Notes: generated by a model from the letters alone, not told the origin. A DNA stretch of 64,000 nucleotides from Brevundimonas halotolerans (GCF_003730275.1 NZ_QTTA01000006.1:1-64000), one strand, 5' to 3'. Positions 26,721 through 36,767 are shown, counted from the first letter of the stretch. A program made the numbers and translations.

Positions 26721-26806
26721 TATTTCCCCACACCCTCGCCTCCATGGCCATCCGGACCATTTCCGCCTAAATGCCCCTCCCCTTTCGCCAGCGACCGTGA
26801 CCCGCC

Positions 26807-27928
26807 TTGCCCTTTCCTTTCGACATTGCCGCCACCGACGGACGCGCCCGCACCGGGGTGCTGAAGACCGCGCGGGGCGAGATCCGCACCCCGGCCTTCA
26901 TGCCGGTCGGCACGGCGGCGACGGTCAAGGCGCTGACGGTCGATCAGGTGGCCCAGACGGGCGCCGATATCCTGCTGGGCAATACCTATCACCTGATGCT
27001 CCGCCCCGGGCCCGAGCGGATGGAGCGACTGGGGGGCTTGCACAAATTCATGCGCTGGGACCGGCCGATCCTGACCGACTCCGGCGGATTCCAGGTCATG
27101 TCGCTGTCGGGCATTTCGAAGCTGACCGAAGAGGCGGTGACCTTCTCCAGCCATATCGACGGGTCCAAGCACGTTCTGACCCCCGAACGCTCGATCGAGA
27201 TCCAGGCCGACCGGCTGGGGGCCGATATTTCCATGCAGCTGGACCAGTGTGTCAGCTGGCCGGCCGAGCGGCCCGCCGCCCAGGCGGCCATGGAGCTGTC
27301 GATCCGCTGGGGCGCGCGCTCAAAGGCCGCGTTCGGCACGCGCGAGACCCAGGCGCTGTTCGGCATCCAGCAGGGCTCGACCTTTGAGGACCTGCGCCGC
27401 CAGTCGTCCGAACAGCTGCTCGAGATCGGCTTTGACGGCTATGCCATCGGCGGTCTGGCCGTCGGCGAGGGCCATGCCGCCATGTGCGAGGTGCTGGACT
27501 ATGCGCCCGAGATGCTGCCCGTCGACCGGCCGCGCTATCTGATGGGGGTGGGCAAGCCCGTCGATCTGGTCGAGGCGGTGGCGCGCGGGGTCGATATGTT
27601 CGACTGCGTCCTGCCGACCCGCGCCGGGCGTCACGGTCAGGCCTGGACCTGGGACGGACCGCTGAACCTCAAGAACGCCCGCTTCGCCGAGGATCAGGAC
27701 CCGCTGGATGCCACGCTGAATTGCCCGGCCTCATCCACCTATTCAAAGGCTTATCTGCATCATCTGATCCGGGCGGACGAGATATTGGGCAAGGTGCTGC
27801 TGACCTGGCACAACCTCGCCTTCTACCAGGCCCTGACCGCCGCCATGCGCGAGGCCATCGCGGCGGGCCGGTTCGAGGCCTTCCGCAGCGACTTCCACGC
27901 CCGCCACGTCTCGAACAGCAAGGTCTAG
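26807..27928 (+). CDS. tgt: tRNA-guanine transglycosylase (queuine tRNA-ribosyltransferase)
   Basis: A 373-residue zinc enzyme exchanging guanine-34 for preQ1 in tRNAs with GUN anticodons. It has [13 protein letters not shown], the nucleophile region [15 protein letters not shown], the active-site [31 protein letters not shown] and the Asp nucleophile in [14 protein letters not shown]. An in-frame stop at 26798-26800 leaves a TTG at 26807 as the only start compatible with the conserved N-terminus, and there is no clear SD. It stands alone after a repeat-filled gap, away from the coaD/cyclophilin genes with which queA-tgt are often grouped in alphaproteobacteria. Confidence 0.95.
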   Translation: MPFPFDIAATDGRARTGVLKTARGEIRTPAFMPVGTAATVKALTVDQVAQTGADILLGNTYHLMLRPGPERMERLGGLHKFMRWDRPILTDSGGFQVMSLSGISKLTEEAVTFSSHIDGSKHVLTPERSIEIQADRLGADISMQLDQCVSWPAERPAAQAAMELSIRWGARSKAAFGTRETQALFGIQQGSTFEDLRRQSSEQLLEIGFDGYAIGGLAVGEGHAAMCEVLDYAPEMLPVDRPRYLMGVGKPVDLVEAVARGVDMFDCVLPTRAGRHGQAWTWDGPLNLKNARFAEDQDPLDATLNCPASSTYSKAYLHHLIRADEILGKVLLTWHNLAFYQALTAAMREAIAAGRFEAFRSDFHARHVSNSKV

Positions 27929-28452
27929 CGCCGGGTCGGCTGGAACCAGCGGGGGGCGGCCGGCGGGGCGCAGTTGAAGCGCATGCCCTGCCCCTTCAGG
28001 AAGGCGCGCCGCAGCCGTCCGGCCTCGATGGCGGCCTGCACCTCGCGGCTGTGCTGGTCCGCGCCGGACAGGGTGCGGATCCAGCTGCGGGCCGGGATGA
28101 AGTCCGTGGCCGTGTCGCGGATTGCGTCCAGCGCCGCCTCGGCCGCGGCATCGACCGCCCGGTCGCCCAGGGTGCGGCCGTCCGGTGCCGGCGGCTCGTC
28201 CAGGTCGGGCCCCAGCGCCTCGTCCAGCCGCGTGATCTCGGCTCCGATGGTCGAGCAGCGGTCGAGGTTACGCATGTCATAGGGGTTGGCCTGGGCCTGC
28301 AGCAGCACCGTGGGGATGCGCTCGCGCCGCAGCCCCACATCGTCCAGCGGCGCTGTCACGGCTCCGCCAAATCCGTCGGCTACGGTCTGCACGCCGCTGC
28401 AGCCCGCCAGCGACAGAACAAGAGCAAGACACACGAGGGGACGAACGGACAT
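27925..28452 (-). CDS. Hypothetical lipoprotein
   Basis: A 175-residue protein starting at 28452 ([20 protein letters not shown]), a clean lipoprotein signal with Cys at 18. The mature part is acidic and helical ([19 protein letters not shown]), ending in a basic segment [18 protein letters not shown] recognise no family. It overlaps the tgt end by 4 nt, convergent. The open frame to 28521 is unsupported. Confidence 0.7.
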   Translation of the reverse strand: MSVRPLVCLALVLSLAGCSGVQTVADGFGGAVTAPLDDVGLRRERIPTVLLQAQANPYDMRNLDRCSTIGAEITRLDEALGPDLDEPPAPDGRTLGDRAVDAAAEAALDAIRDTATDFIPARSWIRTLSGADQHSREVQAAIEAGRLRRAFLKGQGMRFNCAPPAAPRWFQPTRR

Positions 28453-28514
28453 GCCGAACCCTAACCACAGTCCGGGGCCGTCGCACCAGTCCTGAGCGTC
28501 CGTGGATAAAATTG

Positions 28515-28542
28515 TTGACAAAATTCTAATTTTGGCTTTAAC
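28515..28542 (+). promoter_or_regulatory. Putative promoter of the 28562 gene
   Basis: TTGACA (28515-28520) with TTTAAC (28537-28542) after 16 bp, in a very AT-rich stretch (AAATTCTAATTTTGG) that stands out from the GC-rich surroundings. The -35 is consensus and the -10 weak. The gene start lies about 20 bp downstream. Confidence 0.5.
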
Positions 28543-28561
28543 GCATTGACGAATCAGGGGG

Positions 28562-28966
28562 ATGGGGATGCTGGCGCCGTTGAATAGTTTCTTGTGCCGC
28601 CACGACTTTTACTGGTCGGAGCGCCACGGCGCCGAACGCTGCCGCCGGTGTGCAAAATTGCGCGAGAGTGACACACCCACCCACGCCGAGCCCCTGCGCT
28701 TCGACGCCCCGCCTCCGCCGCAAGCGGCCGAGGTCATGGCCTTCCCGGACCTGACGCCGCGCGTGGTCGCCCCGCTTCCGGACGAACCCGTCGACCTGAA
28801 GACCCGGATCGAGCACCTCGCCGGGGGGCAGGCGCTGGACCGCGCGGCCACGCTGAAGCTGTTGCTGGACCTGATCGAGGACGGCCAGTCTGCCGATCCG
28901 CAGATCGTCGGCATCACCGCCGCCGAGTTGTATGCCCGGCTGCACACGGCGGTGAACCAGGCCTGA
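28562..28966 (+). CDS. Hypothetical protein with N-terminal Cys/His cluster
   Basis: A 134-residue soluble protein of unknown family. The N-terminus has CRHDFYWSERHGAERCRRC, a C-x-H...C-x2-C arrangement that could bind zinc. A Pro-rich middle and a helical C-terminal half (DRAATLKLLLDLIEDGQSAD) follow. Two ATGs are possible (28562 and 28568), preceded by AGGGGG. A consensus -35 hexamer lies just upstream, and tRNA-Lys follows on the other strand. Confidence 0.65.
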   Translation: MGMLAPLNSFLCRHDFYWSERHGAERCRRCAKLRESDTPTHAEPLRFDAPPPPQAAEVMAFPDLTPRVVAPLPDEPVDLKTRIEHLAGGQALDRAATLKLLLDLIEDGQSADPQIVGITAAELYARLHTAVNQA

Positions 28967-28978
28967 TCCGGAAGCGGA

Positions 28979-29055
28979 TGGTACGCCCTCTCGGGCTCGA
29001 ACCGAGGACCCTCTGATTAAAAGTCAGATGCTCTAACCAACTGAGCTAAGGGCGC
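28979..29055 (-). tRNA. tRNA-Lys (anticodon TTT)
   Basis: A 77-nt tRNA on the minus strand with encoded CCA at 28981..28979. The D-arm reads TTAGCTCAGTTGGTTAGAGC, the anticodon loop is CTTTTAA with anticodon TTT, and the T-arm is GGTTCGAGCCC. The first acceptor pair appears to be G-T (wobble) in GCGCCCT / AGGGCGT. Confidence 0.95.
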
Positions 29056-29164
29056 ATACCACACCGGTCGCGTTCACGACCCGGCGACGGGCCTTCTGTT
29101 GCAAACCGTCGCCGGGGTCAAGAGCTGGCTCGACGCGCGACGGAGCGGAGGCTAGGCAGTGCCC

Positions 29165-30262
29165 ATGAAACCGCTGTCCGGCCTGCGCCTTGTTGAATTC
29201 GACGGACTGGGCCCCGTCACCTTCCTCGGCATGGTGCTGGCCGACCTCGGCGCTGACGTGGTGCGCCTGACCCGTGCGGACAGTGTGGGCGCGGCTGTCT
29301 TCACCGAAGTGGGCGGAGCCATCCTGCACCGGGGGCGACCCGCCGTGCCCGTGGACCTGAAGGAAGAGGGCGACCGGGCCCGGGTGCTGGACCTGCTGGC
29401 CCACAGCGACGGCCTGATCGAAGGCTTCCGCCCCGGGGTCATGGAGCGGCTGGGTCTCGGGTCCGACGTCTGCATGGCCCGCAACCCGGCGCTGGTCTAT
29501 GCCCGGGTAACCGGCTGGGGCCAGACCGGACCGCTGGCCTCATCGGTCGGCCACGACATCAACTATCTGGCCCTCAGCGGCGCGCTCAGCACCTTCGGCG
29601 AGGAGGACCGCCCCGCCCGGCCACCACTCAACCTGGTCGGGGACTATGCCGGCGGGGCCCTGATGGGGGCCATCGGCCTGCTGTCCGGCATCCTGCAGGC
29701 CCGCGCCACCGGCAAGGGGGCGGTGGTGGATATCGCCATGACCGACGGGGTCGCGCTGATGACCGCCCTGTTCCATGCGCTGAAGGCCCGGGGCCTCTGG
29801 ACAGACCAGCGCAATGCCAATCTGCTGGATGGCCGGGCGCCTTTCTATCGCTGCTATCGCTGCCGTGATGGGGGTGAGGTGGCGGTGGGGGCGCTGGAGC
29901 CTCGCTTCTACGCGGCGCTGCTGGCCGGGCTGGGCCTGACGTCCGAAGACGCCCCGCAGTACGACCGTAGCCGATGGCCGGAAATCACGGACCGGCTCGG
30001 CGCCATCTTCACAACGCGCGACCGCGACGACTGGGCAAGCCTGTTCGCGGGCACCGAGGCCTGTGTTACCCCGGTCCTGACCCTCAGCGAGGCCGTCGCG
30101 AACGCCCACAACCAGGCTCGTGGGACGTTTGACATAGCGGGCGCCCCCGCCCCTGCCCCGATGTTCGATGGCGTCAGGCCCAGTGGCGAAACGGAGACGC
30201 CGCCGCCTCTGGACCTCTCGGATGCACTTGAACGATGGCTCGGAGTGACACCCCCAAGCTGA
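29165..30262 (+). CDS. CaiB/BaiF family CoA transferase (AMACR-like)
   Basis: A 365-residue protein of the family III CoA-transferase/racemase group, closest in pattern to alpha-methylacyl-CoA racemase. It has LSGLRLVEFDGLGPVTFLGM, the Asp of the CoA-transferase active site region (VVDIAMTDG), and likely racemase residues His in SVGHDINYLALSG, Asp in VGDYAGGALMG and Glu in GALEPRFYAALL. It probably epimerises 2-methyl-branched acyl-CoAs in fatty-acid or sterol breakdown. The ATG at 29165 is chosen over a GTG six bases earlier. No pathway genes are adjacent. Confidence 0.85.
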   Translation: MKPLSGLRLVEFDGLGPVTFLGMVLADLGADVVRLTRADSVGAAVFTEVGGAILHRGRPAVPVDLKEEGDRARVLDLLAHSDGLIEGFRPGVMERLGLGSDVCMARNPALVYARVTGWGQTGPLASSVGHDINYLALSGALSTFGEEDRPARPPLNLVGDYAGGALMGAIGLLSGILQARATGKGAVVDIAMTDGVALMTALFHALKARGLWTDQRNANLLDGRAPFYRCYRCRDGGEVAVGALEPRFYAALLAGLGLTSEDAPQYDRSRWPEITDRLGAIFTTRDRDDWASLFAGTEACVTPVLTLSEAVANAHNQARGTFDIAGAPAPAPMFDGVRPSGETETPPPLDLSDALERWLGVTPPS

Positions 30263-30390
30263 CCTTTGGCCGCTGACCTGACCCATTCCCCCGCGCCTCT
30301 TGATCAGGCATGAAGGGCCATCGGGAACGGCCTGCCGATCCAGGCATTTTCCCTCGTAGACCCACGGGTTTCCATTGAAGGGGGCACACC

Positions 30391-30654
30391 ATGAGACATG
30401 AAATGAAACTGGCCGGACTGGCAGGGCTCGCCGCAGCCCTGCTGACCCTGTCGGCCTGTGGCGATCCACTTCCCGATGACGAGGGCGTCGAGCCGATCGG
30501 CCCGGAAGTGACCGAGCCGGCGATTCCGGAGACCGAACCGGTCGAGCCGCCGCCGGAAACCGAAGTGCCGATCCAGCCGCCGCCCACCCTTCCGACGGAT
30601 AATCGGACGTCGGAAGAATCGGTTCGCCCTGATAGCGACACGCTTTTCTATTGA
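30391..30654 (+). CDS. Pro/Glu-rich lipoprotein
   Basis: An 87-residue lipoprotein with signal AGLAAALLTLSACGDP (Cys at 23). The mature part is almost only Pro, Glu, Val and Thr (EPVEPPPETEVPIQPPPT), probably an extended, disordered, negatively charged periplasmic tether. It ends at the TGA at 30652-30654, directly before the tamA hairpin, and may be co-transcribed with tamA. I recognise no family. Confidence 0.7.
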   Translation: MRHEMKLAGLAGLAAALLTLSACGDPLPDDEGVEPIGPEVTEPAIPETEPVEPPPETEVPIQPPPTLPTDNRTSEESVRPDSDTLFY

Positions 30655-30659
30655 TAAGG

Positions 30660-30693
30660 GACGATTCCCGGTCATACCGCCGGGATGATCGTC
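30660..30693 (+). promoter_or_regulatory. Hairpin in front of tamA
   Basis: GACGATTCCCGG (30660-30671) pairs with CCGGGA (30680-30685) and ATCGTC (30688-30693), a 12-bp stem with a 2-nt bulge and 8-nt loop. It lies between the lipoprotein stop and the tamA signal peptide. There is no T-run, so an mRNA-processing or translation-control role is likelier than termination. Confidence 0.55.
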
Positions 30694-30719
30694 TGCCGCC
30701 TCTATCGTCCGGGTTCCGT

Positions 30720-32510
30720 TTGCTGAAGCACCGCACACTCTTGCTCGCAGGTCTCGCGGTGCTCAGCCTGTCGGCCGGAAGGGCGATGGCGGACCCGAAG
30801 GCCCAGGTTCGCGGGGATCTGGATGAGGACCTGCGTCAGCGGATCGTCGAGGTCATCGGCGAAGTGGACGGCCCTGCGGGCAACCGCTTCGAAGCCCGGC
30901 GCCATGCGCGGGCGGCGGCCGAGTCGGCCGAGGCGCTGCTGCGCTCCGAAGGTTATTACCAGGCCCAGATCGAGGATGCGGTCGAGGGCGAGGATACGCC
31001 GGTCGCCATCATCATTGTCGAGCCCGGCCGACGGTTCCTGATCTCCAATCCGACCGTGACCTGGACTGATGAAACGCCCCTGCCCGAGATCGAGGCCCAG
31101 GTGCGAGAGGAAATCAGGCTTGAGCCCGGCGATCCGGGACGGGCCGTCGAGGTCATCGCCGCCGAGGGACGCATCGTCGCGGGCCTGACGCGCCGGGGCT
31201 ATGCCGATGCGCGGGCCCAGACCCGCCGGGTCGTGGTCGATCACGCCACATTCTCGGTCGAGCCCGAATACCGGATCGATTCCGGCCCGCTGGTGACCCT
31301 CGACGGTATCCAGCTTGAAACGCGCGGCATCACGAGTGCCCGCTGGGTCGCGGGTCTGGCCCCGTGGGACGAGGGCGATGTCTACAACCCAGAGCAGGTC
31401 GCCGAGCTGGAGCGCCGCCTGCTGGAGACGGGCGTCTATGATGGCGTCGGCGTCGCGCTGACCCCGCCCGGGCAGACCACGCCCGACGGCAACCGGCCGG
31501 TGATCGTCACCCTGACGGACCGGCCCGCGCGCATCCTTGAGGCCGGAGCCACCTTGTCGACGGCAGAGGGCGCCGGTATCGACTTCATCTGGACGCACTA
31601 CAACCGCTTCGGCCGCGCCGACACCCTGCGCTATCAGGCGAGACTGGCCGGCATCGACAGCCGCATCGGTGTCGATCTCAGCCTGCCGCACTGGCGCCGC
31701 CCGGGCCGCACGGCCCAGCTTTCGGCAGCCCTCGTCAACGAAGACACGGACGCCTATCGCCGGACGGGTATCAGCCTCGCCGCCGACCTTAACCAGCGCC
31801 TCGGGCGGACGTCCTATTTCAGCTACGGCATCGGACTGGACGCCGGTCAGTATGCCGAGAGCCGTTTTGATCCGACGACCCAGCTGCCGGTCCGTTTCGA
31901 CCGTGACCTGGCTCTGCTGACCCTGAGGGGCAGCAGCTACATGGATCGATCAAACGATCCGCTGAATCCGACAAGCGGCTGGCGACTGACCGTCTCGGCC
32001 CAGCCGACGTTCGTGACTGGCGAGGACAATGTCGCCTTCCTCAGGACCGAGGCCCAGGCCACCACCTATATTCCATTAGACTCTGAAGCGCGCACAGTCG
32101 TAGCCGGCCGCGTGCGGCTGGGCAGTATTCTTGGGGGTGACGAACTGACCATACCGTCGGATCGTCTGTTCTACTCGGGCGGCGGGGGCTCGGTCCGCGG
32201 CTTTGCCTATCAGGGCGTGGGGCCGCGGCTGCCCGACGATACGCCCCGGGGTGGCCTCTCTCTGTTCGAGACCTCGCTGGAGGTCCGTCGCGATCTCGGT
32301 CGGAACTTTGGTGCGGTCGTATTTGTCGATGCCGGGGCCATTGGTTTTCAAGAAACGCCCAACTTCAACAACCTGCGCTATGGCGTGGGCGCCGGCGTGC
32401 GCTACAATCTGCCGTTCGGGCCGATCCGGGCCGACGTCGCCTTCCCGCTGGAACGCCGTCCCGCCGACGCCGATTTCCAGATCTACATCAGTATCGGCCA
32501 GGCGTTTTGA
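30720..32510 (+). CDS. tamA: Translocation and assembly module subunit TamA (Omp85)
   Basis: Outer-membrane Omp85-family protein with a signal peptide (LKHRTLLLAGLAVLSLSAGR...AMA), three POTRA domains (about 30-270 of the mature chain) and a 16-strand barrel ending in FQIYISIGQAF with a C-terminal Phe. The barrel contains the conserved FYSGGGGSVRGFAYQGVGP (lid loop). With TamB it helps place outer-membrane proteins and lipids. The frame is open from a TTG at 30651, but that would add 23 charged residues before the signal peptide, so I place the start at the TTG at 30720. The tamB gene overlaps its stop. Confidence 0.92.
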   Translation: MLKHRTLLLAGLAVLSLSAGRAMADPKAQVRGDLDEDLRQRIVEVIGEVDGPAGNRFEARRHARAAAESAEALLRSEGYYQAQIEDAVEGEDTPVAIIIVEPGRRFLISNPTVTWTDETPLPEIEAQVREEIRLEPGDPGRAVEVIAAEGRIVAGLTRRGYADARAQTRRVVVDHATFSVEPEYRIDSGPLVTLDGIQLETRGITSARWVAGLAPWDEGDVYNPEQVAELERRLLETGVYDGVGVALTPPGQTTPDGNRPVIVTLTDRPARILEAGATLSTAEGAGIDFIWTHYNRFGRADTLRYQARLAGIDSRIGVDLSLPHWRRPGRTAQLSAALVNEDTDAYRRTGISLAADLNQRLGRTSYFSYGIGLDAGQYAESRFDPTTQLPVRFDRDLALLTLRGSSYMDRSNDPLNPTSGWRLTVSAQPTFVTGEDNVAFLRTEAQATTYIPLDSEARTVVAGRVRLGSILGGDELTIPSDRLFYSGGGGSVRGFAYQGVGPRLPDDTPRGGLSLFETSLEVRRDLGRNFGAVVFVDAGAIGFQETPNFNNLRYGVGAGVRYNLPFGPIRADVAFPLERRPADADFQIYISIGQAF

Positions 32511-35500
32511 CCGACTCCGCCCCTCCCCCTTCCGAGCCCGAGACGCCGCAGACCGAGAAGCAGAAGCGGTCGCTGGCCCGGCGGATCGCCGTCATCACGG
32601 GCATTGCGGTCGGCGTTATCGTGGTTCTGCTGGCCGTCGCCCTGCTCGGCGGGCGCGCCTATCTGCTGAGTGGGCCGGGACGCGAACTGGTCAGCACCTT
32701 TGCCAATGGTACCAAGATTGGTCGCTACGGCCGGATCAACGTCGAAGGGCTTGAGGGCGACCTCTTCAACGACTTCACCCTGGCCCGGGTGACCGTCACC
32801 GATGAAGAGGGAGTGTGGCTCGAGGTCACCGACGTTCGCGTCGACTGGAGCTATCTGCCGCTGCTGGGGCGCCGCTTCCATGCGGACGAAATCACGGCAG
32901 GGCGTATTCATGTGCTGCGTCGCCCGATCCTGGAGGTCTCGACTGACCCCCCCGGCGCCATGCCGCTGGATGTGGACATCGACCATTTCGCCGCCGAGAT
33001 CGAACTGCACGAGGATTTCAGCCAGACCTATGGCCACTGGCGCGTTGAGGGCGAGGCCCAGGTCCTGCGCAAGGGGCTGACCACGGCATCCGTGGATGCC
33101 TTCAGCCTCGACCGGGAGGGAGACTTCCTGAAGCTGGAAGCCTCGCTGGGCGAGTCGATCGAGCAGATGGAATTGACCCTCGAGGCCCGCGAGGCACGGG
33201 GCGGTCCCCTCGCCGGCATGCTGGGCTATTCGCCCGACCAACCGTTCCTCGTGAACGCCGTGGCCAATGGCCGGGTGATCGACGCGACCGCGCGGACCGG
33301 TGACTTTGTGCCCCTGCGAATCCAGGGCCGGTTCAGCGACGAGGGTGCGCGTGCCTCGGGCTATGTGAACTTCAGCGGCTCGGACCTGTTTGCGCCCTTC
33401 ATCGACCGGATCGGTCGCACCGCGCGCTTTGGCCTCGCCGGAATACCGTTGCCGAACGAAGAGGACGTGCAGGCCGTGGCCTGGCGTCTGTTCGCGGACA
33501 ACATCACGACCCGCGTGGACGGACAGGTCCATGTAGAGGACATGAGCAGCCCTGAGGGACTGACCGTCGATATCGCCACGCCGTCCCTGTCGCGGCTGGC
33601 GGGCGTTCCGCTGGCCGGGGCCTCGACCTATCAGGGCACCTTCACCGGTGGCGCAGATCGGTGGGAACTGGAAGGCCAAGTCTCCCTCAACAATACGGAG
33701 CTGGCCAGCTACCGGGCCCAGCGGCTGGAGGGGCCGCTGAATCTGACGGGCCGGGAGAGCGGCTATACACTGACGACCGAGCTCGCGGCCACGGGAGGCT
33801 CGCGCTCCGGCATGGTCGGTGGCCTGCTGGGCTCCGCGCCGCGCCTCTCGGCCGAGGTTGCCTATGGGACGGACGGCTCGGTCCTGCTGCGGCGTATGGA
33901 CCTGACGGGAGAGGCCCTGCGGATCAACGGTTCTGGGGGGCGCGCGCTCAATGGATCGCTACGTTTCAACGGCGAGGCCCGCGTCACCGATGTCTCGCGC
34001 CTCTCTCCCGATGCCTCCGGCTCGTTCGGCGGCCCGATCCGGGCAACATCCTCGGCCGGGGGCGGCACCTGGACGCTTGGCTTCGACGGCCGGGCTCGCC
34101 AGCTGACCACCGGCATGGACGAGCTGGACCGCCTGCTGGGCCCCTCCCCCTCTCTGGACCTGGCCGGCACGCTTCGAGGGGGACGCGTCGAGGTGACCCG
34201 TGCCGTCCTGGAGGGCGAGAACGGACAGGCGACTGGTCGCGGCCTGATCGAAGCTAATGGTGAGCTCAAGCTGGCGGTCGACTGGACAGCGTCGGGCCCG
34301 TTCGGTGTCGGGCCTGTCGAGATTGATGGCGCCATGCAGGGCGACGGCGCCCTGACCGGGACGTTGGCCCAGCCCCGGCTGGACCTCACGGCCGGCTTCG
34401 AATGGGTCGCTGTCGGGCCCATGGATCTACGCGAAACCCGGCTGGTGCTCAGCTTCCGTCGGGGCGCGGACGCGTCGGACGGGCGCGTGGCCATAACCGG
34501 TGCCTCGGCCTTCGGACCGGCGCGGGCCGTCGCCAACTTCTATCTGGGCGACGATGTTATCCGCCTCAGCGAGGTCGATATTGACGCCGGGGGGCTGGTG
34601 GCCCGCGGCTCCATCGGTCTATCGAACAGCTTCCCCTCCAGCGCCGATCTGGCCTTCATCGCGCGACCCGGAGCTTTCCTCAGCGCCGGCGAAATCGACG
34701 GCCGTCTTCGCCTGACCGATGCGCCAGGTCAGGATGCCGCGCTGATCGCCATTACCGGTCGCGGCGTGCGTCTGGCGGGATCGCCTTACGTCATACGCAC
34801 ACTGCAGCTGGGCGGCCGGGGCTCACTCGATCGCCTGCCGTTCAATGTCGTGCTCGATGTCGGTGGACCGACGCCTGTGCAGTTCGAGGGCGATGCCATC
34901 TATTCCCGGACGGACAGCGCCCAGTCGCTGACTTTGTCCGGCGGCGGACAGGTCCGCGATGTCGACTTCTCGACCCGGAACCCGATGGTCATCGCCTTTG
35001 CCGAAGATGGCCATGTCGCGCGCGTCGACATGAATGTGGGCGGTGGCATCCTGCTGGGGGAACTGCGTCAGGGTGAGGACTCTGTCGTCGTTCAGGCCGA
35101 TCTGACCAGCGTGGAACTGGGGTCTGTGCTCGAGGACCTGCGGGGCCGGGTTACGGGCAGGATTTCGCTGCGCGGGTCGGGCGAGGACCTGTCGGGATCG
35201 GCCAATGTCTCGCTGGCCGGCGTGCGCAGTATCGACGCCCCCGCCGACATGACCATCGACGGCACGCTGGACGCCACCCTGGTCGGGGATCGCCTCGATC
35301 TCGAGCTGGTAGCGCAGGGCGAAGGCTCGGTGGACGCACGCATTGATGTGATCCTTCCCGTCGTCACCTCGGCCTCCCCTCTGCGGCTGGCTATTGCCCG
35401 GACCGGCGACATGTCCGGAGAGGTGGACATCAGCGGTCAGATCAAGCCGATCTGGGACGTCTTCGTCGGCGGCGAGCGAAGCCTGGCCGGACAGGTCGAG

Positions 35501-36727
35501 GCGCGGGCCACCCTGGGCGGCAGCCTGAACGCACCGCGCGTGAACGGCACGTTGACCCTGGCTGAGGGGGATTTCCGCGACTCGGCCTCGGGGCTGCGGC
35601 TCGCCAGCATCGATCTGGACACGCGCTTCGACGACACCACCGCCCTGATCCAGACCTTCACGGCCACCGACGGCTCGGGCGGCGCTGTATCGGGCAGCGG
35701 GCGCATTGGCCTGCGGGAGGGCAGCGGCTCCTCGCTCAAGCTCGACTTCCGCCGTTTCCAGGTGATCGACAACGAGATCGCCAGGGCCCGGGGTTCGGGT
35801 GAACTGACGGTCACCCGCGCAACAGATGGCAACATCACCCTGGTCGGCGATCTCTCCGTTGACGAGGCCCGGATCGAGCCCGAGCTGCCCGGCAACACCG
35901 GTATCGTCAGCATGGAGGTGGTGGAAATCAATCGCCCCGGCGGTGACCCGGACACCGACGCCGAAGAGCGGGCGCGGGGCCCCCAGATCGGGCTGAACAT
36001 CGACATCCGCTCACGCGGGGGAAACATCGAGGTCTCGGGTCGCGGCCTGAATGTGCTGATGAATCTGGATGCCCGGGTGGGCGGTACGCTGAACCGTCCC
36101 ACCCTCTCGGGAACGGCGCGGGTGGTACGCGGCGACTATGAGTTTGCGGGCAAGCGCTTCGTCTTCGATGAGGATGGCTCTGTCGACCTGTCGATGGACC
36201 CGCGTCTGATCCGTCTGAACCTGGAAGCGGTTCGCGAGGACCCGGTTCTGACGGCCAGCATCCGCGTCACGGGCACTGCCGAAAAGCCCGAGATCGCCCT
36301 GACCTCCACCCCCGCTCTGCCCCAGGATGAAATTCTGTCCCAGGTGCTGTTCGGACGCTCCGCTTCGCAGCTGTCGCCGGTCGAGGCGGCGCAACTGGCC
36401 TCGGGCGTGGCCTCCCTCGCCGGAGGTGGCGGCTTTGATGTGATCGGCGGCCTCAGGGAACTGGCCGGGCTGGACCGGCTGTCGTTCGGCGGCGAAGCCT
36501 CGGCGCTGACCGTGGCGGGCGGGCGCTATATCTCGGACGACGTCTATCTGGAGGTCATCGGCGGGGGTGAAGGCGGGGCCGCCGTCAGCGTCGAATGGCA
36601 GGTTCGACGCAATCTGGCGGTGACCTCGCGCTTCGGCGGCCAGGGCGAGGCCAGCCTGTCGGTCCGCTGGCGCCGCGAAAGCCGCCGTCCCGGCGAAAGC
36701 CGCGACAGCAGACCCAACCGCGACTGA
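32507..36727 (+). CDS. tamB: Translocation and assembly module protein TamB
   Basis: A 1406-residue AsmA-like protein. One N-terminal helix (about 25-50, VITGIAVGVIVVLLAVALLG) anchors it in the inner membrane. A long repetitive beta-taco body spans the periplasm. The C-terminal DUF490 domain (FVFDEDGSVDLSMDPRLI..., IALTSTPALPQDEILSQVLFGRS) meets TamA. It starts at a TTG (32507) overlapping the tamA stop by 4 nt. Length is typical. TamB is thought to move phospholipids between the membranes as well as aid barrel assembly. Confidence 0.95.
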   Translation: MTDSAPPPSEPETPQTEKQKRSLARRIAVITGIAVGVIVVLLAVALLGGRAYLLSGPGRELVSTFANGTKIGRYGRINVEGLEGDLFNDFTLARVTVTDEEGVWLEVTDVRVDWSYLPLLGRRFHADEITAGRIHVLRRPILEVSTDPPGAMPLDVDIDHFAAEIELHEDFSQTYGHWRVEGEAQVLRKGLTTASVDAFSLDREGDFLKLEASLGESIEQMELTLEAREARGGPLAGMLGYSPDQPFLVNAVANGRVIDATARTGDFVPLRIQGRFSDEGARASGYVNFSGSDLFAPFIDRIGRTARFGLAGIPLPNEEDVQAVAWRLFADNITTRVDGQVHVEDMSSPEGLTVDIATPSLSRLAGVPLAGASTYQGTFTGGADRWELEGQVSLNNTELASYRAQRLEGPLNLTGRESGYTLTTELAATGGSRSGMVGGLLGSAPRLSAEVAYGTDGSVLLRRMDLTGEALRINGSGGRALNGSLRFNGEARVTDVSRLSPDASGSFGGPIRATSSAGGGTWTLGFDGRARQLTTGMDELDRLLGPSPSLDLAGTLRGGRVEVTRAVLEGENGQATGRGLIEANGELKLAVDWTASGPFGVGPVEIDGAMQGDGALTGTLAQPRLDLTAGFEWVAVGPMDLRETRLVLSFRRGADASDGRVAITGASAFGPARAVANFYLGDDVIRLSEVDIDAGGLVARGSIGLSNSFPSSADLAFIARPGAFLSAGEIDGRLRLTDAPGQDAALIAITGRGVRLAGSPYVIRTLQLGGRGSLDRLPFNVVLDVGGPTPVQFEGDAIYSRTDSAQSLTLSGGGQVRDVDFSTRNPMVIAFAEDGHVARVDMNVGGGILLGELRQGEDSVVVQADLTSVELGSVLEDLRGRVTGRISLRGSGEDLSGSANVSLAGVRSIDAPADMTIDGTLDATLVGDRLDLELVAQGEGSVDARIDVILPVVTSASPLRLAIARTGDMSGEVDISGQIKPIWDVFVGGERSLAGQVEARATLGGSLNAPRVNGTLTLAEGDFRDSASGLRLASIDLDTRFDDTTALIQTFTATDGSGGAVSGSGRIGLREGSGSSLKLDFRRFQVIDNEIARARGSGELTVTRATDGNITLVGDLSVDEARIEPELPGNTGIVSMEVVEINRPGGDPDTDAEERARGPQIGLNIDIRSRGGNIEVSGRGLNVLMNLDARVGGTLNRPTLSGTARVVRGDYEFAGKRFVFDEDGSVDLSMDPRLIRLNLEAVREDPVLTASIRVTGTAEKPEIALTSTPALPQDEILSQVLFGRSASQLSPVEAAQLASGVASLAGGGGFDVIGGLRELAGLDRLSFGGEASALTVAGGRYISDDVYLEVIGGGEGGAAVSVEWQVRRNLAVTSRFGGQGEASLSVRWRRESRRPGESRDSRPNRD

Positions 36728-36767
36728 CCCTTCACCTTTGCCGGAAGGGTCGCTAGGGTCCGCCCGC

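Noticed and set aside
26500..27387. Open frame crossing the 9-bp array (Ser-Asp-Gly repeats)
   Set aside because: Its downstream part is just tgt in another frame, and no ribosome-binding site or conserved segment is visible upstream.
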